Of a stretch of 32,883 bases of DNA, positions 15,062 through 23,218 are shown one piece after another. Below the pieces are notes generated by a model. The model was given only the letters and a program-made list of their open reading frames with translations. It was not told where the DNA came from and ran no database searches. Position 1 is the stretch's first letter. Every line of letters begins with the position of its first letter. Position numbers and translations under genes: made by a program. Source of the DNA: Granulicella sp. (lineage in GTDB: Bacteria > Acidobacteriota > Terriglobia > Terriglobales > Acidobacteriaceae); assembly GCA_027335345.1 (NCBI GenBank), contig DAHWOF010000232.1, positions 1-32,883 on the forward strand, in the 5' to 3' direction.

Positions 15062-15250
15062 ATGAAGCTCTTCCTCTTCCTCCTCCTGCTCGTCGTCTGC
15101 TGGCCGGCGGCGCTGCTGGCCCTGCTCCTCTACCCGCTGGTGTGGCTTCTGCTGCTGCCCTTCCGTCTGATTGGCGTGGTGGTGGGTGGAGTCTTCGAGT
15201 TGATCGCCGCTCTCTTCTCCCTTCCAGCGCGCGTCTTGCGAGCCCTGTAG
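15062..15250 (+). CDS. Small two-helix membrane protein
   Basis: A 62-residue, very hydrophobic protein. It starts MKLFLFLLLLVVCWPAALLA, continues LLLYPLVWLLLLPFRLIGVV, and has a third apolar stretch VVGGVFELIAALFSLP before a basic end. Two or three membrane segments are likely. The function is unknown. AGAAAGG lies about 12 bases upstream of the ATG and a TATATT box about 30 bases upstream. I associate similar short Leu/Pro-rich proteins with Acidobacteria, but this is recollection and not a search result. Confidence 0.6.
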   Translation: MKLFLFLLLLVVCWPAALLALLLYPLVWLLLLPFRLIGVVVGGVFELIAALFSLPARVLRAL

Positions 15251-15392
15251 GAAGCTAACGCGCCAGCCTCGCAGTGCTCCCGGCAACGAACCACGCCGCA
15301 GGCCATCCTCGCCGTACGGCAGATCGCCTATCGAACCCATCGCTCCCATCCACCGCGTCTTCCTCCGGTTCCGTGCGCTAAACTGAAGGTCC

Positions 15393-17054
15393 ATGGTGAA
15401 TGAAAAACTGCAAGTAGTCCCGCTCGGCGGCCTCGGCGAGTTCGGCATGAACTGTCTTGCTCTCCACTTCGGGGACGACATCCTGGTCATCGATGCCGGT
15501 CTGATGTTCCCGGAAGAGGAACTGCTGGGGGTCGATATCGTCGTCCCGGACATCAGCTACCTCATCGAAAATCGCAGCAAGGTCCGCGGCATCGTTCTCA
15601 CCCACGGCCATGAAGATCACATCGGCGGCCTTCCCTGGATCCTCTCCGAGCTCAACGTTCCCGTCTACGGCACAGAGTTCACCCTGGCCTACGTGGAAGA
15701 CAAGCTGGAAGAGCATCGTCTACTGGACGACGCTGAACTCATCGAGATCCTTCCCGGCCGGCGCTTCCACCTCGGCGTCTTCACCATTCTGCCCATTCGC
15801 GTCACCCACTCCCTGGTCGATTGCGTCTCTCTGGCGATCCATACACCAGTCGGCATCGTTCTCCACACCGGTGACTTCAAGATCGATCTCGCCTCCCCGG
15901 ACGGCCATCCCTTCGATCTTCAGGCCTTTGCGGATCTGGGCAAGCAGAATGTGCTGTGCCTGCTGCAAGACTCCACCAACGTGGATCGCAGCGGCTTCAC
16001 GCCGGGCGAAAAGGCCGTGATCTCGCCGCTGGATGACATCTTCGGAGCTGCCAAAAGGCGGCTCTTCTTCTCCTGCTTCTCCTCTTCGATCCATCGCATC
16101 CGCATCGCCATGGATCTGGCGCACAAGCACGGCCGCAAGGTCGCGCTGGTTGGCCGCTCCATCGACAACTCGACTGAGATTGCCCAGGATCTTGGCTACA
16201 TCAACCCGCCTCCCGGACTCGTGATCCATCCCAACCAGATCAAGGATACGGCTGCCGATAAGATCTGCGTTCTGATCTCCGGCACGCAAGGTGAACCGAT
16301 GAGCGCCCTCTCCCGGGCCGCGGTGGATAACCACCGCTTTGCCAAGATCGAGCCGGGCGACACCGTTCTGCTCAGCTCCCGCATCATCCCCGGCAACGAG
16401 AAGGGCATCTATCGGGTCATCGACCATCTGGAGCGCCGCGATGCCCGCGTGATCTACGACGACGGATCCAACGGCCTCATCCACGTCTCTGGCCACGGTT
16501 CCCAGGAGGAGCTCCGGCTGATGATCAACCTGGTGCGCCCTCGCTTCTTCGTGCCCATCCACGGCGACTACAGGCACCTCAAGCGCCACGCTGAACTGGC
16601 CACCCAGACCGGCATTCCGAAACAGGTGATCCTGCTGGAAGATGGCGACGTGCTCAGCCTGGATGACGAGCGTGCGGAGAAGACCGGCAAGGTCACCACC
16701 GGGCGCATCTGCATCGACAACAACTCCACGGCGGATGTGGTGGAGGACACCATCATCCGCGACCGCAAGCATCTGGGAGAGGACGGCGTTTTCCTGCCTA
16801 TCATCGCGATCAACAAGCGCTCCGGCCAGGTCGAGGGCGCGCCTGAGATCACCACCCGCGGCTTCGCCGCTGACGATCCCGAACTCCTTAGGAACGCCCG
16901 CGACGTCGTCGCCCGCACCCTGGAGCTGTCCAGCGATGAGGAACGCCGCGACTATGGCGTGATGAAGGACAAGATCCGCGGAGACCTGAAGCGCTTTCTG
17001 CAAAAGAACGCCAACCGCCGTCCGCTCATCATGCCCATCATTCTGGAGCTGTAG
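15393..17054 (+). CDS. rnj: Ribonuclease J
   Basis: A 553-residue RNase J, a metallo-beta-lactamase/beta-CASP enzyme with 5'-3' exonuclease and endonuclease activity in RNA turnover. The zinc motif HGHEDHIGG is at 71-79, preceded by the strand VIDAGLMFP at 32-40. Further signatures are VTHSLVDCVSLAI, LHTGDFKID, DSTNVDRSGFTPGE, FSSSIHRI and the beta-CASP segments LISGTQGEPMSALSR and IPGNEKG, then HVSGHGSQEELRLMINLVRPRFFVPIHGDYR. A C-terminal domain ends KRFLQKNANRRPLIMPIILEL, complete to the usual length. GAAGG stands 3 bases before the ATG. Its stop codon is immediately followed by the stop of the opposing gene. Confidence 0.97.
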   Translation: MVNEKLQVVPLGGLGEFGMNCLALHFGDDILVIDAGLMFPEEELLGVDIVVPDISYLIENRSKVRGIVLTHGHEDHIGGLPWILSELNVPVYGTEFTLAYVEDKLEEHRLLDDAELIEILPGRRFHLGVFTILPIRVTHSLVDCVSLAIHTPVGIVLHTGDFKIDLASPDGHPFDLQAFADLGKQNVLCLLQDSTNVDRSGFTPGEKAVISPLDDIFGAAKRRLFFSCFSSSIHRIRIAMDLAHKHGRKVALVGRSIDNSTEIAQDLGYINPPPGLVIHPNQIKDTAADKICVLISGTQGEPMSALSRAAVDNHRFAKIEPGDTVLLSSRIIPGNEKGIYRVIDHLERRDARVIYDDGSNGLIHVSGHGSQEELRLMINLVRPRFFVPIHGDYRHLKRHAELATQTGIPKQVILLEDGDVLSLDDERAEKTGKVTTGRICIDNNSTADVVEDTIIRDRKHLGEDGVFLPIIAINKRSGQVEGAPEITTRGFAADDPELLRNARDVVARTLELSSDEERRDYGVMKDKIRGDLKRFLQKNANRRPLIMPIILEL

Positions 17055-17495
17055 CTAAGACCATTCGGTTTGATCTGGAGGAAACTCAGCGGCGCAGTCA
17101 GGATGGCAAAGGCGTTCGTGCCTAGTCCTACCCTCTGCGGAGACAACAATCAGGTCATCATGTTGCCGAGTTTCTGTCCAGGCGATTGCTTTTAGGGCGG
17201 ATTTCAATTGAGCATGACGGCTCATGATTTTGCTGGGCTTCAAGAAGATGAGGCCGTAGAAAAAAGTGCCATCCCTCCCCTTACGGGACGCGTGGTTCCG
17301 ATAGTAATCGACGAAATCCTTGTTCACAGTGATGATGAGACAGTGGCGCCTGACGGCGTGGTCAATGACGGTTGGGTCCTCGCTACCGCTCACGCCAAGA
17401 TCGCTCGCCGTGTACACATGCGCCTTCGAGGGGAAGCAATCTTTAAGGTCGTCTTCACTGCAACATTCGTCGAGAAATACGCGCTTTTTCGCCAT
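17055..17495 (-). CDS. DUF5615/PIN-like predicted nuclease
   Basis: A 146-residue protein resembling the DUF5615 branch of PIN-like nucleases. VFLDECCSEDDL near the start (D9, then acidic residues 14-16), VYTASDLGVSGSEDPTVIDHA (E39, D40) and LIITVNKDFVDYY (D60) give the spaced acidic residues expected for a metal-dependent RNase site. The rest is unfamiliar. The start at 17495 gives a plausible N-terminus; earlier starts at 17531 (ATG) and 17540 (TTG) are possible. It follows the 381-residue PIN-like gene by about 90 bases on the same strand, so they probably share one promoter. Codon use is less GC-rich than in its neighbours. No antitoxin gene is obvious. Confidence 0.6.
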   Translation of the reverse strand: MAKKRVFLDECCSEDDLKDCFPSKAHVYTASDLGVSGSEDPTVIDHAVRRHCLIITVNKDFVDYYRNHASRKGRDGTFFYGLIFLKPSKIMSRHAQLKSALKAIAWTETRQHDDLIVVSAEGRTRHERLCHPDCAAEFPPDQTEWS

Positions 17496-17588
17496 AGGCA
17501 CCCGCTCGCAGAGGTCCTCTTTCAATCGCATCGCAAACAAGTAGCGCAGCCAGAGACTGGTCCGTCGGAGAACCGATTTATTTTCTCC

Positions 17589-18734
17589 CTACAACTCACC
17601 AGCGAATACATCGAAAGCCAGGACTTCCGTATCGATGCCTATCCACCTTGTCAGCTCACGCAGGCATGACTCCTGCTCCCGATCCCTTGTGACAAAGACA
17701 TCGCAATAGGGAAGGTATACGGCCATAAGCAGGTCATTCCGCCCAGCAGCGAACTTCTGGCTCCCATTTCCATCTCGTAAAGAGCCGTTGTACCAAGACA
17801 TCAGCCATACGCACAGCAAGGCTCGGAACGGAGGGCAATTGTCGATGAAGTGCTTCACGACGGCAATGTCCGTGTCCGGCACGAACCTTTCGTCCCGCAG
17901 CTCCGAGTCGAAGCGGAGCCCAGCATCATAGAAACCCTTGCCAATTCCCGGAAACAATTCAGAGCTTCCAAGCCTGAACGCTTCATCGAAAGATTTCGGG
18001 CGCGGTATGTTCTTTGCTGCAAAAATTGGGTTGAGCTTGTCGCGCAACTCAGCCCACATCGCTTTATAGGCCTTGATGGAGGCGTGCTGCTCCGTCTTCT
18101 GCAAGTTTGCGAGTGCATCGTCGGCCGTGAGATCGCCCGTACGAATCTCGTACGCTAAGCCGCCAGACCTGACATCAACGGCAAGCCACTGAAAGTTCGC
18201 GGGGTCTTTGGTGTGCGCAGCGATGAGAATTCTCAGCATCTCGTATGGTGGATTGAGGCAGTCCCACGAACGCCCGGCTCGTCCTGTTGTGAGCTTCCTG
18301 CACCCATCCAAAAGCGCGATCCGATCTTCGGTTCGGGGAGTCGACATCATTTCCTCAAAACTCAGCCCGGCAAGTCGGAAGAAATATTGCGACTTGATTG
18401 CCGCATAGATCGAAGTTGAAGATGCTCCAATCTTGACGAGCTGATTGTGAACACTCGTATCGAAGATGAGGACGCGTCTGTTCTCCCTGTAGAAATCCTC
18501 AACAGTCTTGCCGGGGTTTGCCGCTAGCCACTCACGCTGCCTGCGCCAGTAGGCCGCTTTTGCCCTGCTCACGTTGGGGTTCTTTGGGCGAGGCCCCCCC
18601 GTGGACTGCCTTGTCAGGACCGCGAGAGCCGCCTTTGCCTCATCCATCTTTGCGATGCGGCGTCGCAACTCCTCGACAAGTTCATCAGTCGAAAGCTTAT
18701 CGAGAATGCCTGGTCCAGAGGTCTCCTCGAACAT
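17589..18734 (-). CDS. PIN-like domain protein with N-terminal helical region
   Basis: A 381-residue protein. Residues 10-40 form a charged helix (DELVEELRRRIAKMDEAKAA). A basic stretch at 55-70 (SRAKAAYWRRQREW) follows. From about 87 a predicted PIN-like nuclease domain starts with VLIFDTSVHNQLVK (D92) and ends with AGRNDLLMAVYLPYCDVFVTRDRE (D334, D345, D351), the acidic residues expected to bind the metal. About 240 residues between these ends make an unusually large insert. The start has an excellent GGGAGGGG site. The promoter region is strikingly AT-rich, as in acquired DNA. The gene probably heads an operon with the DUF5615-like gene. It could be a toxin, an RNA-processing nuclease or a defence component. 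Confidence 0.6.
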   Translation of the reverse strand: MFEETSGPGILDKLSTDELVEELRRRIAKMDEAKAALAVLTRQSTGGPRPKNPNVSRAKAAYWRRQREWLAANPGKTVEDFYRENRRVLIFDTSVHNQLVKIGASSTSIYAAIKSQYFFRLAGLSFEEMMSTPRTEDRIALLDGCRKLTTGRAGRSWDCLNPPYEMLRILIAAHTKDPANFQWLAVDVRSGGLAYEIRTGDLTADDALANLQKTEQHASIKAYKAMWAELRDKLNPIFAAKNIPRPKSFDEAFRLGSSELFPGIGKGFYDAGLRFDSELRDERFVPDTDIAVVKHFIDNCPPFRALLCVWLMSWYNGSLRDGNGSQKFAAGRNDLLMAVYLPYCDVFVTRDREQESCLRELTRWIGIDTEVLAFDVFAGEL

Positions 18735-18772
18735 TACCCCTCCCTAATTCTTATAAATTGTACACTACTCGT

Positions 18773-18800
18773 ATAATATAAAAATATACAAGAAATACAA
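18773..18800 (-). promoter_or_regulatory. Candidate promoter of the PIN-like gene pair
   Basis: On the minus strand, TTGTAT (18800-18795) and TATTAT (18778-18773) are 16 bases apart, inside about 60 bases of AT-rich DNA unlike the rest of the window. The remainder of the 381-base gap (18801-19115) holds no gene, only the hairpin at 19061-19084. Confidence 0.45.
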
Positions 18801-19060
18801 AGGACGATACGCTCGGCGTCTTTCGCCAGAGGCCCTATTGAACTCTTCGCCCTATGTTCGCCTGTGCTGTTTTTCATGCTCCCCAGCCCAACGACCGGTA
18901 TCAATCCCTTTGAACTAGCCTGCAAATCCTGTCAGCAGAAGATCCCCTCGCCTGCTCCGCCATCGCGGCTAAGTCCCCACCCTCCGGGAAGCCCTCGTCC
19001 AACCAAAGCCCTCGCGAACACCTGAGAACTCTCAGACAGGCCGAGCCTTAACGCAAGAAC

Positions 19061-19084
19061 AGCGGAGCCCGACATCCCTCCGCT
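19061..19084 (-). terminator. Possible terminator after the OPT-DUF2059 operon
   Basis: Arms AGCGGAG (19061-19067) and CTCCGCT (19078-19084) pair perfectly around a 10-base loop. It lies about 30 bases beyond the stop of the DUF2059 gene. On the minus strand it is followed by GTTCTTG, a poor T tract. Confidence 0.45.
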
Positions 19085-19115
19085 GCTCCCTGTCTCCCCT
19101 GACCCCGCCCGGCGA

Positions 19116-19628
19116 TCAATGCCCCATCTTTTGCTTGTACTGCGCCTGGAGCGCCTGCATCTTCGATTCAAACTCCCCCATGTGGCTATGCACGATCTGC
19201 ATCACGCCGGCCTTCAGGTGGGTATCGTTGTTCAGCATCGCCTGCCCGGCCGGCGACTTGTAAAACGCCAGCATGCCGTCCAGCTCTGACTCGGTATAGG
19301 TCCCCATATACAGCTTGATGTAGGCCGGCTCCAGCACCGGCCAGGAAAACGACTGGTTCACCACCTGCAAGGCGTTGTTGATAAAGTTCTGTTCGATCGT
19401 CTTCTTCGCCGGTGTCATCGGCTGGGAGCCTTCCCCATTCTCCGCAAACATCTTCACCTGAATGCGCATCGATTGCATCATCTCATCCAGGTTGCGTTCC
19501 ATGTGCATCACGGCAAAAAGTTCCTTCACCTTGGCTTCCTTGGAGGCTTCGTCGGCGCGCGCCTTCCCCGGCGCCACCACCAGCACCACCATCAGCGTCA
19601 CCGTCAGCCTTGCCATCCATCGCTTCAT
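19116..19628 (-). CDS. Secreted DUF2059 domain protein
   Basis: A 170-residue protein with a Sec signal peptide: basic MKRWMARLT, a hydrophobic core TLMVVLVV and a likely cut after ARA. The mature part matches DUF2059: KVKELFAVMHMERNLDEMMQ, an LEPAYIKLYMGTYTESELDGMLAFYKSPAGQAML motif and a C-terminal helix ending QAQYKQKMGH. The role is unknown; the protein is presumably periplasmic. The start at 19628 has GAGAGG about 9 bases upstream and lies only 4 bases beyond the stop of the OPT gene, so translation of the two is probably coupled. This tie suggests a shared function in peptide uptake or envelope upkeep (inference). Confidence 0.88.
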   Translation of the reverse strand: MKRWMARLTVTLMVVLVVAPGKARADEASKEAKVKELFAVMHMERNLDEMMQSMRIQVKMFAENGEGSQPMTPAKKTIEQNFINNALQVVNQSFSWPVLEPAYIKLYMGTYTESELDGMLAFYKSPAGQAMLNNDTHLKAGVMQIVHSHMGEFESKMQALQAQYKQKMGH

Positions 19629-19632
19629 CAAT

Positions 19633-21888
19633 CTATTCCTCTCTTTCAATCTCTTCCATCATCTTCTCTGAATCCAGAGGCCTTCTAGCAAAATGATACA
19701 AACTGAACGCCAGCGCCAGGAAGCTGATCACACTCACCCAGTCCTTGTAGAACGGATTGGTGACGGGAAACTGCGGCGCTGTCTTGCCTGTAGCCGCCTC
19801 GTATAGATTCAGACACACTCCCAGCAGCCCCATGATTCCACCGGCCGCAATCAGTCCCGAAGCGTAAAGACTTCCGGAAGAGATCTCAGTCTCCGCTCCG
19901 GAGCCCGCCGTCTCGCCGCCTCGAGCCGCAGCCCGATCCACCAGCCACCGCACCACGCCGCCGCAGAAGATCGCCAGCGTGGTCCCAATGGACAGGTACG
20001 CGCCTACGGCAAAGGTCAGCGAGCGCACTCCCAGCAGCTCTATGCCGATCACCAGCGCCACCCCCAGCAGAACCAGGCTCCAGGGCAGCCGCCGGCTCAG
20101 GATTCCGTTGATCACGGTCGCCATCAACCGGCCCTGCGGCGCAGCCGCCTTCTCGCTGCCGATCCCCTGAATCCACTGCACTTCAATCTTTCCTGTTGCA
20201 GGATTGTAAAGATACTTTCCGTCCTCCAGGGTCGCCGACCCAATGGCATTCAGCACCACATAACGATTGGCATCGGTCAGCTCCTCCCGCGCCTCCGCCG
20301 CACCCGCACGCGGCGGCAGCATTACCGTCACCCGATTCCGCTTGAACGTCCCCTGGTTCGTCACTCCCTCCGGCAGCGACGCCAACGAGATCGCCCGCGC
20401 CACCGGGAGTTCCTTGAAGCTCTCCAGGCCCTTGTTCATGGCGTTCAGCGTAGCCCCAATCGAGAAGACGGACACGATGACTCCCACCATCACCGCCACC
20501 TGCTGCTTCCACGGCGTCGCCCCGATCAGAAACCCGGTCTTCAGATCCTGGCTGCTATCCCCGGCGTTGGCTGAGGCGATGCACACCATGCCTCCAACGG
20601 TGATGGCCAGGGCGCCAAAGGCCGGCGCGGTCCATCCCTTCACCAGGAAGATCGCCGCCACCGCCATCAGGGTTGCAATCGTCATGCCGCTCACCGGGTT
20701 GGCGCTGGATCCCATGATGCCCACAATCCGCGAGGAGACGGTGACAAACAGAAATCCGAAGACCACCACCAGCAGCGCAGCCGCAAGGTTGGCCAGCCAA
20801 CCCACCTGCGCGCCTGGAATCGGCTTGAGATCCAGAAACAGGAACATCAGCAGAATCAGCACCAGGCTGCCGCCCACCACCATCGTCATCGGGATGTCGT
20901 TCTCCGTTCGCAGCAACCGGCTTCTCTCTGCTCCCTTACCGAAGCCCATCTTGGCGAACCCGGAGCTCAGAGCATTCAGGATGGTCGGCATCGTCCGCAG
21001 CAGGGTGATGAGCCCGCTGGCCGCCACCGCTCCGGCTCCCATCGGCCGCACATAGGTCGCCCACAGATCGCTGGGACTCATCTGCGCGATGGGCGTTACC
21101 CCGGGGTACAGCGGCGCCGGCAGATGCTTGCCAAAAAACATGATGGCGGGCATCAGCACCAGCCAGCTAAATACGCCTCCGGCCAGCATCACCGCCGCCA
21201 CGCGCGCCCCGATGATGTATCCCACCCCCAGATACTCCGGCGTCACATCCGCCCGAATCGCCGCACCCTTCAGAATCTGCGCCCCGCGCGGATCAAAGTC
21301 CGGCGACCAATTTGGCGTCGCAGGAAACAGCCGAAGCAGATTTTCATTCTGGAAGAGCGTATACAGCCCTCCCAATCCCAGCCCTAGAAACACCCGGCTG
21401 GCAAACGAGCCCCCGCGCTCCCCTGCCTGCAGAACGTCCGCGCAGGCCGTCCCCTCCGGATAGGTCAGAACTCCGTGCTCCTCCACGATCAGCTGCCGCC
21501 GCAGCGGAATCATGAACAGCACGCCCAGCCAGCCGCCAAACAAGGCTAGCGCAAAGATCCGCGAGCTCTCCAGGTCAAATCCCAGAAAGATCAGGGCGGG
21601 CAGCGTAAAGATCACTCCAGAGGCGATCGACTGGCCGGCGTTGCCGGTCGTCTGCACAATGTTGTTCTCCAGAATCGACGCCCGGCCAAAGGCCCTGAGG
21701 ATGGAGATCGATAGCACCGAGATGGGGATGCTCGCTGCCACCGTCAGACCGGCGCGCAGTCCCAGATAAACAGTGACGGCTCCGAAGATCACTCCAAAGA
21801 TCGAGCCCAGCAGCAGCGCCCGCAGCGACAACTCCCTTCGGTCTTCACTGGCTGGAACAAAGGGGCGAAAGATCTTTGATTCAGGCAT
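19633..21888 (-). CDS. OPT family oligopeptide transporter
   Basis: A 751-residue inner-membrane protein with many hydrophobic segments, of the bacterial OPT family that takes up oligopeptides or metal chelates. Family motifs are NNIVQTTGNAGQSIASGVIFTLPAL (from residue 75) and YPEGTACADVLQAGE. Later come SSRIVGIMGSSANPVSGMTIATL and NAGDSSQDLKTGFLIGATPWKQQ. A soluble loop with Arg/Gly/Ala-rich segments lies at about residue 525-590. The start at 21888 (MPESKIFRPF) gives the family N-terminus; the frame is open to 21939 without support. The substrate cannot be inferred. It is the first gene of a two-gene operon with the DUF2059 protein. Confidence 0.93.
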   Translation of the reverse strand: MPESKIFRPFVPASEDRRELSLRALLLGSIFGVIFGAVTVYLGLRAGLTVAASIPISVLSISILRAFGRASILENNIVQTTGNAGQSIASGVIFTLPALIFLGFDLESSRIFALALFGGWLGVLFMIPLRRQLIVEEHGVLTYPEGTACADVLQAGERGGSFASRVFLGLGLGGLYTLFQNENLLRLFPATPNWSPDFDPRGAQILKGAAIRADVTPEYLGVGYIIGARVAAVMLAGGVFSWLVLMPAIMFFGKHLPAPLYPGVTPIAQMSPSDLWATYVRPMGAGAVAASGLITLLRTMPTILNALSSGFAKMGFGKGAERSRLLRTENDIPMTMVVGGSLVLILLMFLFLDLKPIPGAQVGWLANLAAALLVVVFGFLFVTVSSRIVGIMGSSANPVSGMTIATLMAVAAIFLVKGWTAPAFGALAITVGGMVCIASANAGDSSQDLKTGFLIGATPWKQQVAVMVGVIVSVFSIGATLNAMNKGLESFKELPVARAISLASLPEGVTNQGTFKRNRVTVMLPPRAGAAEAREELTDANRYVVLNAIGSATLEDGKYLYNPATGKIEVQWIQGIGSEKAAAPQGRLMATVINGILSRRLPWSLVLLGVALVIGIELLGVRSLTFAVGAYLSIGTTLAIFCGGVVRWLVDRAAARGGETAGSGAETEISSGSLYASGLIAAGGIMGLLGVCLNLYEAATGKTAPQFPVTNPFYKDWVSVISFLALAFSLYHFARRPLDSEKMMEEIEREE

Positions 21889-22166
21889 CAGGCGGGTCTC
21901 CTGCGGATGGTCACAAGTACGGCCATCCCCGGCGCCCATCCTCCCAGAACGGTCCCCAAAATGGCTCCCAGATGGCTCCCGAAACGGCGCCCAGAGCAGT
22001 TCGCCGCAGCAAGCTCAACGGCGCCGCAAGCAAACCCTTCAGAAAAGATGGCACTGCGTCAGTCTACCCGACGGTCAGCAAATCAGCGAGCCCGAAGCGA
22101 TCGGGTGGACCGATGCCTCATCTTTGCAACTCGCTTTAGGAGAGACTTCAAACCAGGCTTCAGGCT
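21889..22166. other. Leader region upstream of the OPT operon
   Basis: No gene is seen in these 278 bases. A direct repeat ATGGCTCCC occurs at 21961-21969 and 21972-21980 in a C-rich run with related AACGG-containing segments. No clear promoter hexamers were found. Confidence 0.35.
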
Positions 22167-23084
22167 CTATCCGGCGATGCGCATCGTGCGTCCATGGCGC
22201 GCCACGATCGCCAGACGCTCATCGCCCAGAATCCGACGCACTTGGCTGCGCGCATGGCTGAACCATGGGCCCGCCGGATCCAGCCGCGAGTAGGTCGTCC
22301 AGTGCTTCAGCGCCTTGCGTGGTTCGTGGATGCGCTCATAAGCCAGCGCCAAGTTATAGTGCGCATCCGCATACTGTGGAACCAGAGCCAGAGCGCGCTG
22401 ATAGGCCTCGATCGCCTCGGCCATGCGATGCTGCTCATCCAGCACATTGCCCAGGTCAAAGTGCGCCAAGGCATACTCGGGATCCGCCTGAACCGCTTGG
22501 CGATACCTTCGCTCCGCCTCGGCAAACTCCCTCTCGTTGTAAAGGATGGTCCCAAGGTTGATCGCAGAGGCGGCGTGATCCGGCTGGATCTCGAGGATCG
22601 TCTCATAGACATTCTTCGCCTCATCCATCCGGCCGGGAATCTCCTCCAGACGGACCGCGCGCAGGAACATCTCCTGGAGATCGGAGCAGTAAGAGCCCTG
22701 CTCCCCGGTGTTTCTGCGCACCACGACCATGCCGCTGCGTGGGGCCAACTCAAAATCAAAGGCCATCTGCCGGGTCATGGGGTCCACCAGAGCGCCCCAT
22801 TGACGGAAAGCCACTCGGGAACCATGCAGGACCGCAACCGACTCCAGCAGCGGATTCCTCATGCCTGAAACCTTCTGCATGGCATCCACTGACTGCCGGA
22901 TGCTGCGCACCGAGATCCGCGTCGCGGCCAGATCGCGCAACTTCCTTAGCTGCACCAGCTCATCAAAGGAGTAGTTTTCCGAGGAGGCGATCAGCCCTGC
23001 CCTCTCCCAGGAGGCAAGCTTGCGGGCAGGAACTCTGAGAATACGCAGTACATCTTTACGGCAGTATTGGCTCACGGCGCTCAT
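22167..23084 (-). CDS. MerR-like HTH protein with TPR repeats
   Basis: A 305-residue protein. The first 75 residues look like a MerR-type winged helix: YCRKDVLRILRVPARKLASWERAGLI, then YSFDELVQLRKLRDLAATRISVRSIRQSVDAM. A middle region (about 80-150) resembles the linker of related regulators. From about 155 to 275 there are TPR repeats: AINLGTILYNEREFAEAERRYRQAVQADP, AHFDLGNVLDEQHRMAEAIEAYQRALALVP and AHYNLALAYERIHEPRKALKHW. So it is a predicted cytoplasmic DNA-binding protein whose TPRs probably bind a partner. The target is unknown. Its own promoter region contains a palindrome between the -35 and -10 positions. It is a single gene, separated by 134 bases from the upstream amidohydrolase gene on the same strand. 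Confidence 0.8.
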   Translation of the reverse strand: MSAVSQYCRKDVLRILRVPARKLASWERAGLIASSENYSFDELVQLRKLRDLAATRISVRSIRQSVDAMQKVSGMRNPLLESVAVLHGSRVAFRQWGALVDPMTRQMAFDFELAPRSGMVVVRRNTGEQGSYCSDLQEMFLRAVRLEEIPGRMDEAKNVYETILEIQPDHAASAINLGTILYNEREFAEAERRYRQAVQADPEYALAHFDLGNVLDEQHRMAEAIEAYQRALALVPQYADAHYNLALAYERIHEPRKALKHWTTYSRLDPAGPWFSHARSQVRRILGDERLAIVARHGRTMRIAG

Positions 23085-23182
23085 CTCAAGTACTCGGCGT
23101 CAATAGCTACCACGGGTTGTGGCATGCCCTACGGCGAGTATCCGTCGCGCCCCTGCTTCTATCAAGGCTTTTCCATGTGGAT

Positions 23183-23211
23183 TTCATAAATTCAGTGGAT
23201 AACTGAACCAA
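23183..23211 (-). promoter_or_regulatory. Candidate promoter of the MerR-TPR gene with palindrome in the spacer
   Basis: On the minus strand, TTGGTT (23211-23206) and TATGAA (23188-23183) are 17 bases apart. The palindrome TTCAGT-GGATA-ACTGAA (23191-23207) fills most of the spacer. MerR proteins characteristically bind within promoter spacers, usually of 19-20 bases, so autoregulation is a reasonable guess. The hexamers are weak. Confidence 0.4.
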
Positions 23212-23218
23212 ATCTGAT

